In this document: positions 8,151 through 13,850 of the stretch, one piece after another
Layout of the letters: each line of letters begins with the position of its first letter
Numbering within the stretch: the first letter of the stretch is position 1
Assembly: GCA_937900975.1 (NCBI GenBank)
Contig: CALCPC010000046.1
Span: 1-14,487 of the forward strand
Direction of reading: 5' to 3'
DNA from: an uncultured Paracoccaceae bacterium
Lineage (GTDB): Bacteria > Pseudomonadota > Alphaproteobacteria > Rhodobacterales > Rhodobacteraceae
Length of the DNA stretch: 14,487 bases
Notes under the pieces: generated by a model
Seen by the model: the letters and a program-made list of their open reading frames with translations, nothing else
The model's database searches: none
What the model was told of the DNA's origin: nothing
Position numbers and translations under genes: made by a program

Positions 8151-8815
8151 GATTTCCTCCGCTTATGGTTCTGATTATTTTGGTTTTCGCGCGCCAAGGC
8201 CAAAACGCCGCCCTTGGCAAAGCAGGTCAACTGGCCAAGCACCGCGTCAAAGCTTTGCATCCCGCGCCGCCCCATCAGCCGCTCCACCCGCCCATCGCGG
8301 CCAATGACCGAGATCAGCGCGCCGAGCGCGAGGGTATAGCTCATGGCCGCCGTCGCCCGGTCGGCACCGGGCACCGCATCCTCCAGCGCCGCAACAAAGG
8401 CCAGCGCGGTTGGGTCATAGTGCTTGCGCACCAACGCGCGCTCCCGCTCTTGCCCGACGACGAGGCCACTGAAGATGCGGGTATACGTCCCCTGCCCGCC
8501 CGACGGGCCAAGCGGGGGACGAAACAACGCCTCAAGGATCCGCTCCAACGCGTGGTCGGCATTGCGGTCCACCGCGCCAAGCAGCGCCAAACGCTCTGCA
8601 TTTATGGTTTGGGAGCGTTGCGCAATGACTGCCTCGTAAAGCCGGTCCTTGCTGCCAAAGTGATAGTGCAACAACGCCTGCGACACCGCCGCCCGCCGTG
8701 CAATCGCCTTCATCGCGGCGCCGTCAAAGCCACGCACGGAAAACTCCACCTCCGCGGCGAAGAGGATTTTTGCAACGGTGTCCGTGGCGACGGGCTTAAG
8801 GCTGTCCTCGGGCAT
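8147..8815 (-). CDS. TetR/AcrR-family transcriptional regulator of the TRAP/BKACE operon
   Basis: The 222-residue product has a TetR N-terminal DNA-binding domain at about residues 12-64: ILFAAEVEFSVRGFDGAAMKAIA, then the helix-turn-helix AAVSQALLHYHFGSKDRLYEAVI. The C-terminal ligand-binding part is typical in length but not assignable to a ligand. It is first in the minus-strand operon and its stop overlaps the dctP start by four bases (ATGA). A perfect palindrome lies 17 nt upstream of its start, inside its own promoter, so autorepression lifted by the transport substrate or a metabolite is the natural model. There is no clear Shine-Dalgarno sequence, and the predicted transcription start coincides with the ATG, suggesting a leaderless message. 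No other Met lies near the N-terminus. Confidence 0.9.
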   Translation of the reverse strand: MPEDSLKPVATDTVAKILFAAEVEFSVRGFDGAAMKAIARRAAVSQALLHYHFGSKDRLYEAVIAQRSQTINAERLALLGAVDRNADHALERILEALFRPPLGPSGGQGTYTRIFSGLVVGQERERALVRKHYDPTALAFVAALEDAVPGADRATAAMSYTLALGALISVIGRDGRVERLMGRRGMQSFDAVLGQLTCFAKGGVLALARENQNNQNHKRRKS

Positions 8816-8821
8816 AACAGG

Positions 8822-8850
8822 ATCTTAGGCCTGACTGATCAATCAGTCAA
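8822..8850 (-). promoter_or_regulatory. Sigma70-type promoter of the tetR-dctPQM-cyclase-BKACE-osmC operon
   Basis: Read on the minus strand, TTGACT (8850-8845) is followed by a 17-bp spacer and TAAGAT (8827-8822). These match the -35 and -10 consensus at 5/6 and 4/6 positions with ideal spacing. Six bases (CCTGTT) separate the -10 from the tetR ATG at 8815, so transcription would start at or next to the A of the start codon. The TetR palindrome covers most of the -35 box and the spacer. Confidence 0.6.
8832..8849. promoter_or_regulatory. Palindromic operator, probable TetR binding site
   Basis: TGACTGAT-CA-ATCAGTCA is a perfect inverted repeat of two 8-base arms around a 2-base centre. It overlaps the -35 box and spacer of the operon promoter and lies just upstream of the regulator gene, which is the classic layout of an autoregulated TetR operator. 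The size fits a TetR-family dimer. It may also affect the divergent gene starting at 8947, 98 nt away. Confidence 0.72.
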
Positions 8851-8946
8851 ACCCGCACCACAGCCCGAACGCCCTCAGCGGATCAAGCCTGTTTTCGCAG
8901 CGCCCGGGCTTCGCTACGCTCTCACAAACCTTGGATGGAGACGGCG

Positions 8947-10056
8947 ATGCGACAGCGGAACATGCGCGACCTAAGCTTTGCGACCTTCAACCTTTTGAAC
9001 CTGCAGGTGCCCGGCGGCCTGACCTATGGCACGCGCCCCCCCAATCCCGACGACGCCGACGGGCGCCGCGCCTATGCGCGCAAAATTGCCTGGACAGGCG
9101 CGAAGATCGCGATGCTTGAGGCCGAGATCATCGGTTTTCAGGAACTTTGGGCGCGGGAAGCGTTGGAGGCTGCCTTTGCCGCGGCGGGCCTTGCCGACGC
9201 ATACACACTCATCGCCCGCGACGCACCGGGCATCGGTCGCCCGCAAGTCGCGCTGGCGGTTCGGAAAAATCGACACGGCGCCGCGCAGGTGCAAGGCGAA
9301 CCAACCTGGATTGCAGAGTTTCCGACCGATTTCCGCTTTGACACCCTGCGAGAGACCAACGGCGCCGAAGAAGAGATCACCGTCACCATCAACCAGTTCT
9401 CGCGCCCGGTTTTGCGGGTTGTCATCCAATCTGAGGGGACGCGGCCAAAGCCGCCGCCGATCACGGTCTATGTGGCGCATCTCAAGTCGAAGGGGCCCGC
9501 GCGGCTAAGCTTTGCGCGGCCTCAACCGGCCGTGTTGCAAACCTATCCTGAGATCACAAAATCCGCCGTCGCCCATATCCGCCGGGTGATGGAGGCCGGC
9601 GCCCTGCGGGCGCTGCTGGACCGGGAGATGACGGGGATACAAGACGATGCGCTCTCCCCCGTCGTCGTTCTCGGCGACCTCAACGACGATACGCAATCGG
9701 TGACGAACGAGTTGATCTCGGCGCAGCCGACCTACCGGGTTTTTGAGAAAAGCACCGCCGGCGGGCGTTCTGACCGCGGGCTTTATTCGGTGGAGCGGCT
9801 GCAGCAATACCGCTCCTCCCGCCACGTCTATTACACGCATATATTTCGGCACAAACGCGAAAGCCTCGACCATATTCTTGTGTCCGAAGAGTTCTACGAC
9901 CACGCCGCCAAACGCCAATGGTCGTTCCGCGAGATGGAGGTCTACAACGATCACCTCAACCGCGCGGCGTTTGAGGAGGACGGCGCCACCGATCACGGAC
10001 TTGTCCGCGCCGCATTCGATTGGAACCCGATGCCAGCGGCACTGCTTGATGCGTGA
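8947..10056 (+). CDS. Endonuclease/exonuclease/phosphatase-family protein
   Basis: The protein (369 residues from this start) carries the EEP fold motifs in order: ATFNLLNLQ (metal-site Asn15), IIGFQELW (Glu66), VYVAHLKSKGP, VVVLGDLNDD with its DxN pair, SLDHILVS and the terminal TDHGLVRAAF with the catalytic Asp-His. Members cleave phosphodiester or phosphomonoester bonds in DNA, RNA, lipids or inositides; the substrate cannot be told here. There is no signal peptide, so it is probably cytoplasmic. An ATG 12 nt upstream (8935) is in frame, but the chosen ATG at 8947 has GGAG six bases before it, lying inside that alternative reading. It is divergent from tetR and ends 84 nt before the CoA-transferase. 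Its link to the surrounding catabolic genes is unclear. Confidence 0.88.
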   Translation: MRQRNMRDLSFATFNLLNLQVPGGLTYGTRPPNPDDADGRRAYARKIAWTGAKIAMLEAEIIGFQELWAREALEAAFAAAGLADAYTLIARDAPGIGRPQVALAVRKNRHGAAQVQGEPTWIAEFPTDFRFDTLRETNGAEEEITVTINQFSRPVLRVVIQSEGTRPKPPPITVYVAHLKSKGPARLSFARPQPAVLQTYPEITKSAVAHIRRVMEAGALRALLDREMTGIQDDALSPVVVLGDLNDDTQSVTNELISAQPTYRVFEKSTAGGRSDRGLYSVERLQQYRSSRHVYYTHIFRHKRESLDHILVSEEFYDHAAKRQWSFREMEVYNDHLNRAAFEEDGATDHGLVRAAFDWNPMPAALLDA

Positions 10057-10064
10057 CTTCGCGC

Positions 10065-10093
10065 TTGAACCCGGGCCCGAGGCAGGGCATAAA
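10065..10093 (+). promoter_or_regulatory. Candidate promoter of the CoA-transferase operon
   Basis: TTGAAC (10065-10070) and CATAAA (10088-10093) are separated by 17 bp and each matches the sigma70 consensus at four of six positions. The pair lies just upstream of a palindromic operator and about 50 nt before the CoA-transferase start. It is a modest match and is called mainly because of its position and spacing. Confidence 0.4.
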
Positions 10094-10112
10094 TAACTAA
10101 CTGGTTACTTAT
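10093..10112. promoter_or_regulatory. Imperfect palindromic operator upstream of the CoA-transferase operon
   Basis: ATAACTAACTGGTTACTTAT equals its own reverse complement at 16 of 20 positions, with arms ATAAnTAAC and GTTAnTTAT. It is markedly AT-rich in a GC-rich context and lies directly downstream of the candidate -10 box, where a bound repressor would block initiation. The arms differ from the 8832-8849 palindrome, so a different regulator is likely; TetR-type regulators often use such sites. Confidence 0.6.
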
Positions 10113-10140
10113 GCTCCGCATGCCCGGGGCCGGAGGCGCA

Positions 10141-11571
10141 ATGAGCAAAGTGATAGACGCAGAGGCCGCGGCCAAGCTGGTGCCGAACGGTGCCGTGCTG
10201 GCTGTTAACAGCTCAAGCGGCCTTTGCTGTCCCGACAAGGTTCTTGAAGCCCTTGGCGCCCGCTTCGCGGCGGAAGGCGCCCCCCGCGACCTGACCTCCA
10301 TCCATCCAATTGCCGCTGGCGATTTTTTCGGCGTCAAAGGTGTCGACCACATTGCGCGGCCGGGGCTTTTGACCCGGATCATAGGCGGCTCCTACCCCTC
10401 GGGCCCAACCCGGGCGGAACCGCCTGAAATCTGGAAAATGATCGGGCGCGAGGAGGTCGCGGCCTACAACGTCCCGTCTGGCATCGTCTTCGACATGCTG
10501 CGAGAGGCGGCGGCAAAACGTCCGGGCGTGCTGACCAAAGTGGGGCTAGAGACCTTTGTCGACCCCGATCTTGAAGGTTGCGCCATGAACGCTGCCGCTG
10601 CCGCCCACCCCATTGTGCGGCGCATGGCTTTCGAAGGGGAGGATTGGCTCTATTTCCCGGCCATCGCCCCCAATGTCGCGATCATCCGGGCCAGTGTCGG
10701 CGACGAGGCCGGCAACCTCAGTTTCGCGCAGGAGGGGGCAACGCTCGGCGCGATGGAGATGGCGCTGGCGGCGCATAACACAGGCGGCACAGTCATCGCG
10801 CAAGTGCGCGCGCTTGCCGCGAAAGGATCGCTGCGCCCCCATGATGTGGGCGTGCCCGGCATCCTGGTCGATGCCATCGTGGTGGCCCCCGATCAGATGC
10901 AAACCACAGCGACGCCCTACGATCCCGCAATCTCGGGGGAGCTTTTCCGCCCGCTCGACGCCTTCGACACACCCGAATTCGGCGTTGGCAAGGTCATTGC
11001 CCGCCGTGTTGCGCAGAGTTTGCGCGCGGGGTGGGCCGTGAACATCGGCTTTGGCGTCTCAGCCAACGTGCCGCGGATCTTTCTGGAAGAGGGCCAGCAC
11101 GGGGCCGTCACTTGGGTGATCGAACAAGGTGCGATAGGCGGCATCCCGCTGCTCGATTTCAAATTTGGCTGTGCCGCGAATGCCGAGGCGTTTGTCAGCT
11201 CTCCCCACCAGTTTTGCTATTTCCAGGCCGCGGGGTTCGACGCAGCACTCCTGTCGTTTCTCGAAGTCGACAGCGCGGGCTCCGTCAACGTCTCGCGCCT
11301 TTCGGCCGTGCCGCACCGCACGGCGGGTGCCGGCGGCTTTGTCGACATTACCGCCCGCGCGCGGCGGATCGTCTTTTCTGGCACGTTTATGGCCGGCGGC
11401 AAGACCGAGATTGTCGATGGCAAACTGGTTATTCGAGAGCCTGGGCGGGTGGCGAAATTCGTCGATGCCGTCGAGCTAGTGGCGTTTTCGGGCCGTCGCG
11501 CGCGCGCGCAGGGCCAGGCGGTGCACTATGTCACCGAACGCTGCGTGAATGAATTGACACAAGCGGGGTAG
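10141..11571 (+). CDS. Family I CoA-transferase (Pct/YdiF-like propionate/acetoacetate CoA-transferase), truncated by in-frame TAG
   Basis: The 476-residue reading frame is a fused alpha-beta family I CoA-transferase, which moves CoA between carboxylic acids through a glutamyl-CoA thioester. Family features are AVNSSSGLCCPDKVLEALG near the start, GSYPSGP, YNVPSGIVFDMLREAAAKRPGVLTKVGLETFVDP, and VIEQGAIGGIP, where Glu328 is the likely catalytic residue. The ATG at 10141 has GGAGG four bases upstream; an ATG at 10111 lies inside the operator and is rejected. The frame stops at TAG 11569-11571 (codon 477), yet translation of the same frame beyond it continues the family's C-terminal tail to 11715. 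The undisrupted length would be 524 codons, the usual size of Pct enzymes. It could activate the acetoacetate released by BKACE. Whether the shortened protein works is unknown. Confidence 0.85.
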   Translation: MSKVIDAEAAAKLVPNGAVLAVNSSSGLCCPDKVLEALGARFAAEGAPRDLTSIHPIAAGDFFGVKGVDHIARPGLLTRIIGGSYPSGPTRAEPPEIWKMIGREEVAAYNVPSGIVFDMLREAAAKRPGVLTKVGLETFVDPDLEGCAMNAAAAAHPIVRRMAFEGEDWLYFPAIAPNVAIIRASVGDEAGNLSFAQEGATLGAMEMALAAHNTGGTVIAQVRALAAKGSLRPHDVGVPGILVDAIVVAPDQMQTTATPYDPAISGELFRPLDAFDTPEFGVGKVIARRVAQSLRAGWAVNIGFGVSANVPRIFLEEGQHGAVTWVIEQGAIGGIPLLDFKFGCAANAEAFVSSPHQFCYFQAAGFDAALLSFLEVDSAGSVNVSRLSAVPHRTAGAGGFVDITARARRIVFSGTFMAGGKTEIVDGKLVIREPGRVAKFVDAVELVAFSGRRARAQGQAVHYVTERCVNELTQAG

Positions 11572-11715
11572 CTGGTGACGGAAATCGCACCGGGCCTTAA
11601 CCTCGACCAGGACGTGCTGGCCGCAGCCGCCACCCCGATTGCCGTCTCACCAAACCTCCGAGAAATGGATGCGGCGCTTTTTCGTCCTGAACCGATGGGG
11701 CTTTCGATACCATGA
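11572..11715 (+). pseudogene. Detached C-terminal tail of the CoA-transferase, in frame after TAG
   Basis: The 47 codons after the TAG stay in the same frame and read LVTEIAPGLNLDQDVL...SPNLREMDAALFRPEPMGLSIP before TGA at 11713-11715. EIAPG(L/I)xLxxDVL and a final PMGL are, from memory, the ordinary C-terminus of Pct/YdiF-type CoA-transferases. The TGA overlaps the enoyl-CoA hydratase ATG at 11712 as ATGA, which fits the original coupled gene end. No start codon with a ribosome site is seen for separate translation. Confidence 0.85.
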
Positions 11716-12473
11716 CGCTGACGTGGGACGCCCGGGACGGCGTGGCGACGATCACCATCGCCCGGCCCGAAAAACGCAACGCTCTGCATGCCGCGGCAAT
11801 CACCACGCTGGCCGAGATCTGCGCGACGCTCGACGCGCGCGAGGACATTCGCGCGGTGATCCTGACGGGAAGCGGCGGGACGTTTTCCGCCGGCGGCGAT
11901 ATAGGGGCGTGGAGTGCGCTTTCTCCCGCGGCCTTCGCGCGCCATTGGGTGCGCGATGGGCATGCTGCGTTCGACAGGCTCGCCCGGCTGACCCAGCCTG
12001 TGATTGCCGTGCTGAACGGGTCCGTGCTTGGCGGCGGGTTGGAACTGGCCGCCGCGGCCGACTACCGGATCGCCGAGACGCAGGCGACGCTCGCCATGCC
12101 CGAAACCGCGCTTGGGATCATTCCGGGCTGGTCGGGCACGCAACGCGCCGTGCGGCGGTTCGGGGCACAAACGGTGCGGCGGATGGCACTTTTTGGCGAG
12201 GTTTTCGACGCGGAGACGGCGGCGGCGTTGGGCTTGGTCGACCAAGTGGTGGCGACGGGCAAGGGCATGACCGCCGCCGAAACGCTGGCAAGCGCGGTGA
12301 CAAACCGGGCACCGGGCGCCACGGCGCTGGTCAAGATGCTGGTGAATGCGGCGGAGGGGGAGGAGCGCGAGCGGGTTTTGGAAGCGATGGCGGGACAGAT
12401 CGCGGCCGGGTCGGAAGAGCTTGCATCCGGGCTGCAGCGTTTTCGATCCAAGAAAAAGGGCAGCGACACATGA
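11712..12473 (+). CDS. Enoyl-CoA hydratase/isomerase (crotonase family)
   Basis: The 253-residue protein is a crotonase-fold enzyme that adds water to trans-2-enoyl-CoA. The oxyanion-hole segments FSAGGDIGAW (58-67) and NGSVLGGGLELA (102-113) are present. Both catalytic glutamates of true hydratases are there: Glu111 in GGGLEL and Glu131 in PETALGIIPGWSGTQR, 20 residues apart as in rat mitochondrial crotonase (144 and 164). This favours hydratase over isomerase or hydrolase activity. The ATG overlaps, as ATGA, the TGA that would end the full CoA-transferase frame, so it was evolved for translational coupling; the premature TAG 140 nt upstream may reduce its translation. Its own stop again contains an ATGA (12470-12473), but no recognisable protein follows in that frame. 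Confidence 0.94.
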   Translation: MTLTWDARDGVATITIARPEKRNALHAAAITTLAEICATLDAREDIRAVILTGSGGTFSAGGDIGAWSALSPAAFARHWVRDGHAAFDRLARLTQPVIAVLNGSVLGGGLELAAAADYRIAETQATLAMPETALGIIPGWSGTQRAVRRFGAQTVRRMALFGEVFDAETAAALGLVDQVVATGKGMTAAETLASAVTNRAPGATALVKMLVNAAEGEERERVLEAMAGQIAAGSEELASGLQRFRSKKKGSDT

Positions 12474-12503
12474 ACGTTTGGGCTCAGCGCTGCGGCCGGG
12501 GGC

Positions 12504-12574
12504 GGGTGTCCACTGCGCGGAACGCGCAGTCCGCGCGCATGCGCACGGGTGCGGGCTTGCCCGCACGGACACCC
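12504..12574. repeat. 71-nt four-way-junction inverted-repeat element
   Basis: Four helices abut with no unpaired bases at the junction. The outer stem pairs GGGTGTCC (12504-12511) with GGACACCC (12567-12574), eight perfect pairs. Helix 2 is ACTGCGCG-GAA-CGCGCAGT (12512-12530). Helix 3 is CCGCGCGCATGCGCACGG (12531-12548), six or seven pairs with one C-A mismatch and a CATG loop. Helix 4 is GTGCGGG-CTTG-CCCGCAC (12549-12566), closing on a CUUG-type tetraloop if RNA. It is not a tRNA: no T-loop signature, wrong arm sizes. It looks like a dispersed palindromic intergenic element; copy number cannot be seen in this window. Confidence 0.75.
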
Positions 12575-12633
12575 TTTGCGCCCCGCTCCGGGCTTTGCAC
12601 GGCCCCTACGGTTGCTTCGGCCAGGGACGCAAA
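12575..12633. repeat. Second stem directly following the four-way junction
   Basis: TTTGCGCCCC (12575-12584) pairs with GGGACGCAAA (12624-12633) at nine of ten positions. The left arm begins at the base after the first element ends, so the two modules are contiguous. The 39-base interior contains only weak short pairings (for example GGGC with GCCC). It is probably part of the same composite element. Confidence 0.5.
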
Positions 12634-12834
12634 AGAAAGACCGCACCCCCACGAAAAGCCAAGCGCGAAGACGCGCAGCGCCAACCAACGCGCGGCGCCG
12701 TTCGGGCCAACAGCCGCCAAAAAGACCTCATCGGGCAGTCTGGATCGGGCGCCAAAGCTCCGCACCGTCGCCGACGCAACACATCAGGACTATTGCCGCG
12801 CCCGCGTGCCCGCACACAGCACGGGCGGCCGCCC

Positions 12835-13599
12835 ATGACCGGCGTTGCCTTGGTCACAGGCGCCACGCGCGGCATTGGCCTCGCTACGGCGAAAGCCCTT
12901 GCGCGCGCCGGCTTTGCGGTCGCGGTGAATGGGCCAGAGGACGATAGCGCGCTGGCCGACGCGGCGGCCGCCGTCGCCGCGGGCGGCGTGCGCGCCCAGG
13001 CCATGCCCTTCGATGTCAGCGATCTTGACACCCATGCGCCCGCGCTTGCTGAGATCGCGGCGGTTCTCGGCCCGATCAGCACCCTGGTCAACAATGCGGG
13101 CGTTGGCGTTCTCTCCCGCGGCGACCCTCTCGACGTCACGCCGGAGAGCTTTGACCGCTGTTTTGCAGTCAACGCCCGCGCGCCGTTCTTTCTCTCCCAA
13201 GCCTTTGCGCGCCAGGCCTTGGCCGGACCCAAGCCCGCAGCCTTTCAGACCATCGTCAACATCACGTCCTCGAACGCCACGGCCGTGGCGGTCGAGCGTG
13301 CCGAATACTGCGCCTCCAAAGCCGCCGCGGCGATGGCCGCGCAGGCCTTCGCGGTCAGATTGGGCGCGGCTGGGATCGCCGTCTACGACCTCCGCCCTGG
13401 TTTGATCGAGACCGAAATGACGGCCCCGGTGATCGAAAGCTACAAACGCCGCGCGGCAGAGGGCCTGACGCTGATGCCGCGCGTCGGCACGGCTGAGGAG
13501 GTGGCGCAAAGCGTGGTCACGCTCGCCACTGGCGCACTTCCCTACACCACTGGACAGGTCATCGCCGTCGATGGCGGCCTTTTGGTGCCCCGGTTTTGA
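12835..13599 (+). CDS. Short-chain dehydrogenase/reductase (SDR, 3-oxoacyl reductase-like)
   Basis: The 254-residue protein is a classical SDR that oxidises a hydroxyl or reduces a ketone with NAD(P). The cofactor loop TGATRGIG is at 8-15, NNAG at 86-89, and the catalytic tetrad is Asn113, Ser145, Tyr158 and Lys162 (YCASK). The C-terminal TTGQVIAVDGGLLVPRF is typical. The frame stays open far upstream to 12346, but the start at 12835 places the TGxxxGIG motif correctly. There is no Shine-Dalgarno sequence; instead a 12-base palindrome directly abuts the ATG. In this operon it might convert a 3-hydroxy acid or 3-hydroxyacyl-CoA to the 3-keto form used by BKACE, which is inference. Substrate specificity cannot be read from sequence. 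Confidence 0.93.
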   Translation: MTGVALVTGATRGIGLATAKALARAGFAVAVNGPEDDSALADAAAAVAAGGVRAQAMPFDVSDLDTHAPALAEIAAVLGPISTLVNNAGVGVLSRGDPLDVTPESFDRCFAVNARAPFFLSQAFARQALAGPKPAAFQTIVNITSSNATAVAVERAEYCASKAAAAMAAQAFAVRLGAAGIAVYDLRPGLIETEMTAPVIESYKRRAAEGLTLMPRVGTAEEVAQSVVTLATGALPYTTGQVIAVDGGLLVPRF

Positions 13600-13630
13600 G
13601 CGCCGCGCCGAACACCGGCGCGCGGGCGCG

Positions 13631-13679
13631 GCGGGGATGCGGGCCGGCCCCCCTTACCCGGGGCGGCCCGCGTCCCCGC
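13631..13679. repeat. Strong 20-bp GC-rich hairpin after the SDR gene
   Basis: Bases 13631-13651 pair with 13660-13679 over 20 base pairs, with one G-T wobble (13638/13672), one bulged G (13647) and an 8-base loop CCTTACCC. No T-run follows, so it is not a canonical intrinsic terminator. It may end or attenuate transcription with Rho, protect the upstream mRNA 3' end, or be another palindromic repeat. It lies 32 nt after the SDR stop in a 251-bp gap without any gene. Confidence 0.7.
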
Positions 13680-13850
13680 AGCGCGGGCCCACCCCTTGAC
13701 CGGCCGGCGCCAGCGAAGCCGCATCGCCAATCGACGGCTCGACACAACGGCCCAGCTACACCAGCACGCCCCCCCGTAGCCGTCCAAGCCGCAAAACCCC
13801 ACGCCCCGGCGCCGTCACGGCCCCGCGCGGCGTTTCGTTAGGAGGCCCGG

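Larger units (their letters stand above)
12474..12834. other. 361-bp non-coding interval between hydratase and SDR
   Basis: No gene is supported here. All six frames stay open for long stretches because of high GC, but the translations are low-complexity and rich in Arg, Ala and Pro without domains; the best minus-strand frame (12765-12484) has no family features I can name. The interval starts with structured inverted repeats (12504-12633). The last twelve bases before the SDR start, GGGCGGCCGCCC (12823-12834), form a perfect palindrome. The length is anomalous for an operon whose other junctions overlap, which suggests inserted DNA. Confidence 0.6.

Noticed and set aside
6456..8174. 572-codon plus-strand open frame, the longest in the window
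   Set aside because: Antisense to dctQ and dctP; composition is Arg/Gly/His-rich with no domain, as expected of an opposite frame in GC-rich DNA.
10111..10140. Upstream ATG of the CoA-transferase at 10111
   Set aside because: It lies within the palindromic operator and has no ribosome site; 10141 has GGAGG just before it and matches the family N-terminus.
12504..12574. tRNA or tRNA-like gene, because of the cloverleaf layout
   Set aside because: No T-loop GTTCRA-type sequence, no 7-base anticodon loop, arms of about eight pairs with 3-4 base loops.
12484..12765. 93-codon minus-strand frame in the hydratase-SDR gap
   Set aside because: Most of it translates the inverted repeats; no ribosome site or recognised family. 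Similar small predicted proteins may exist in other genomes only because the repeat does.
11639..12838. 399-codon plus-strand frame across the hydratase
   Set aside because: Out-of-frame shadow of the hydratase that runs into the non-coding repeat region.
13631..13679. Canonical intrinsic terminator
   Set aside because: The stem is strong but is followed by AGCGCGGG rather than a run of T.
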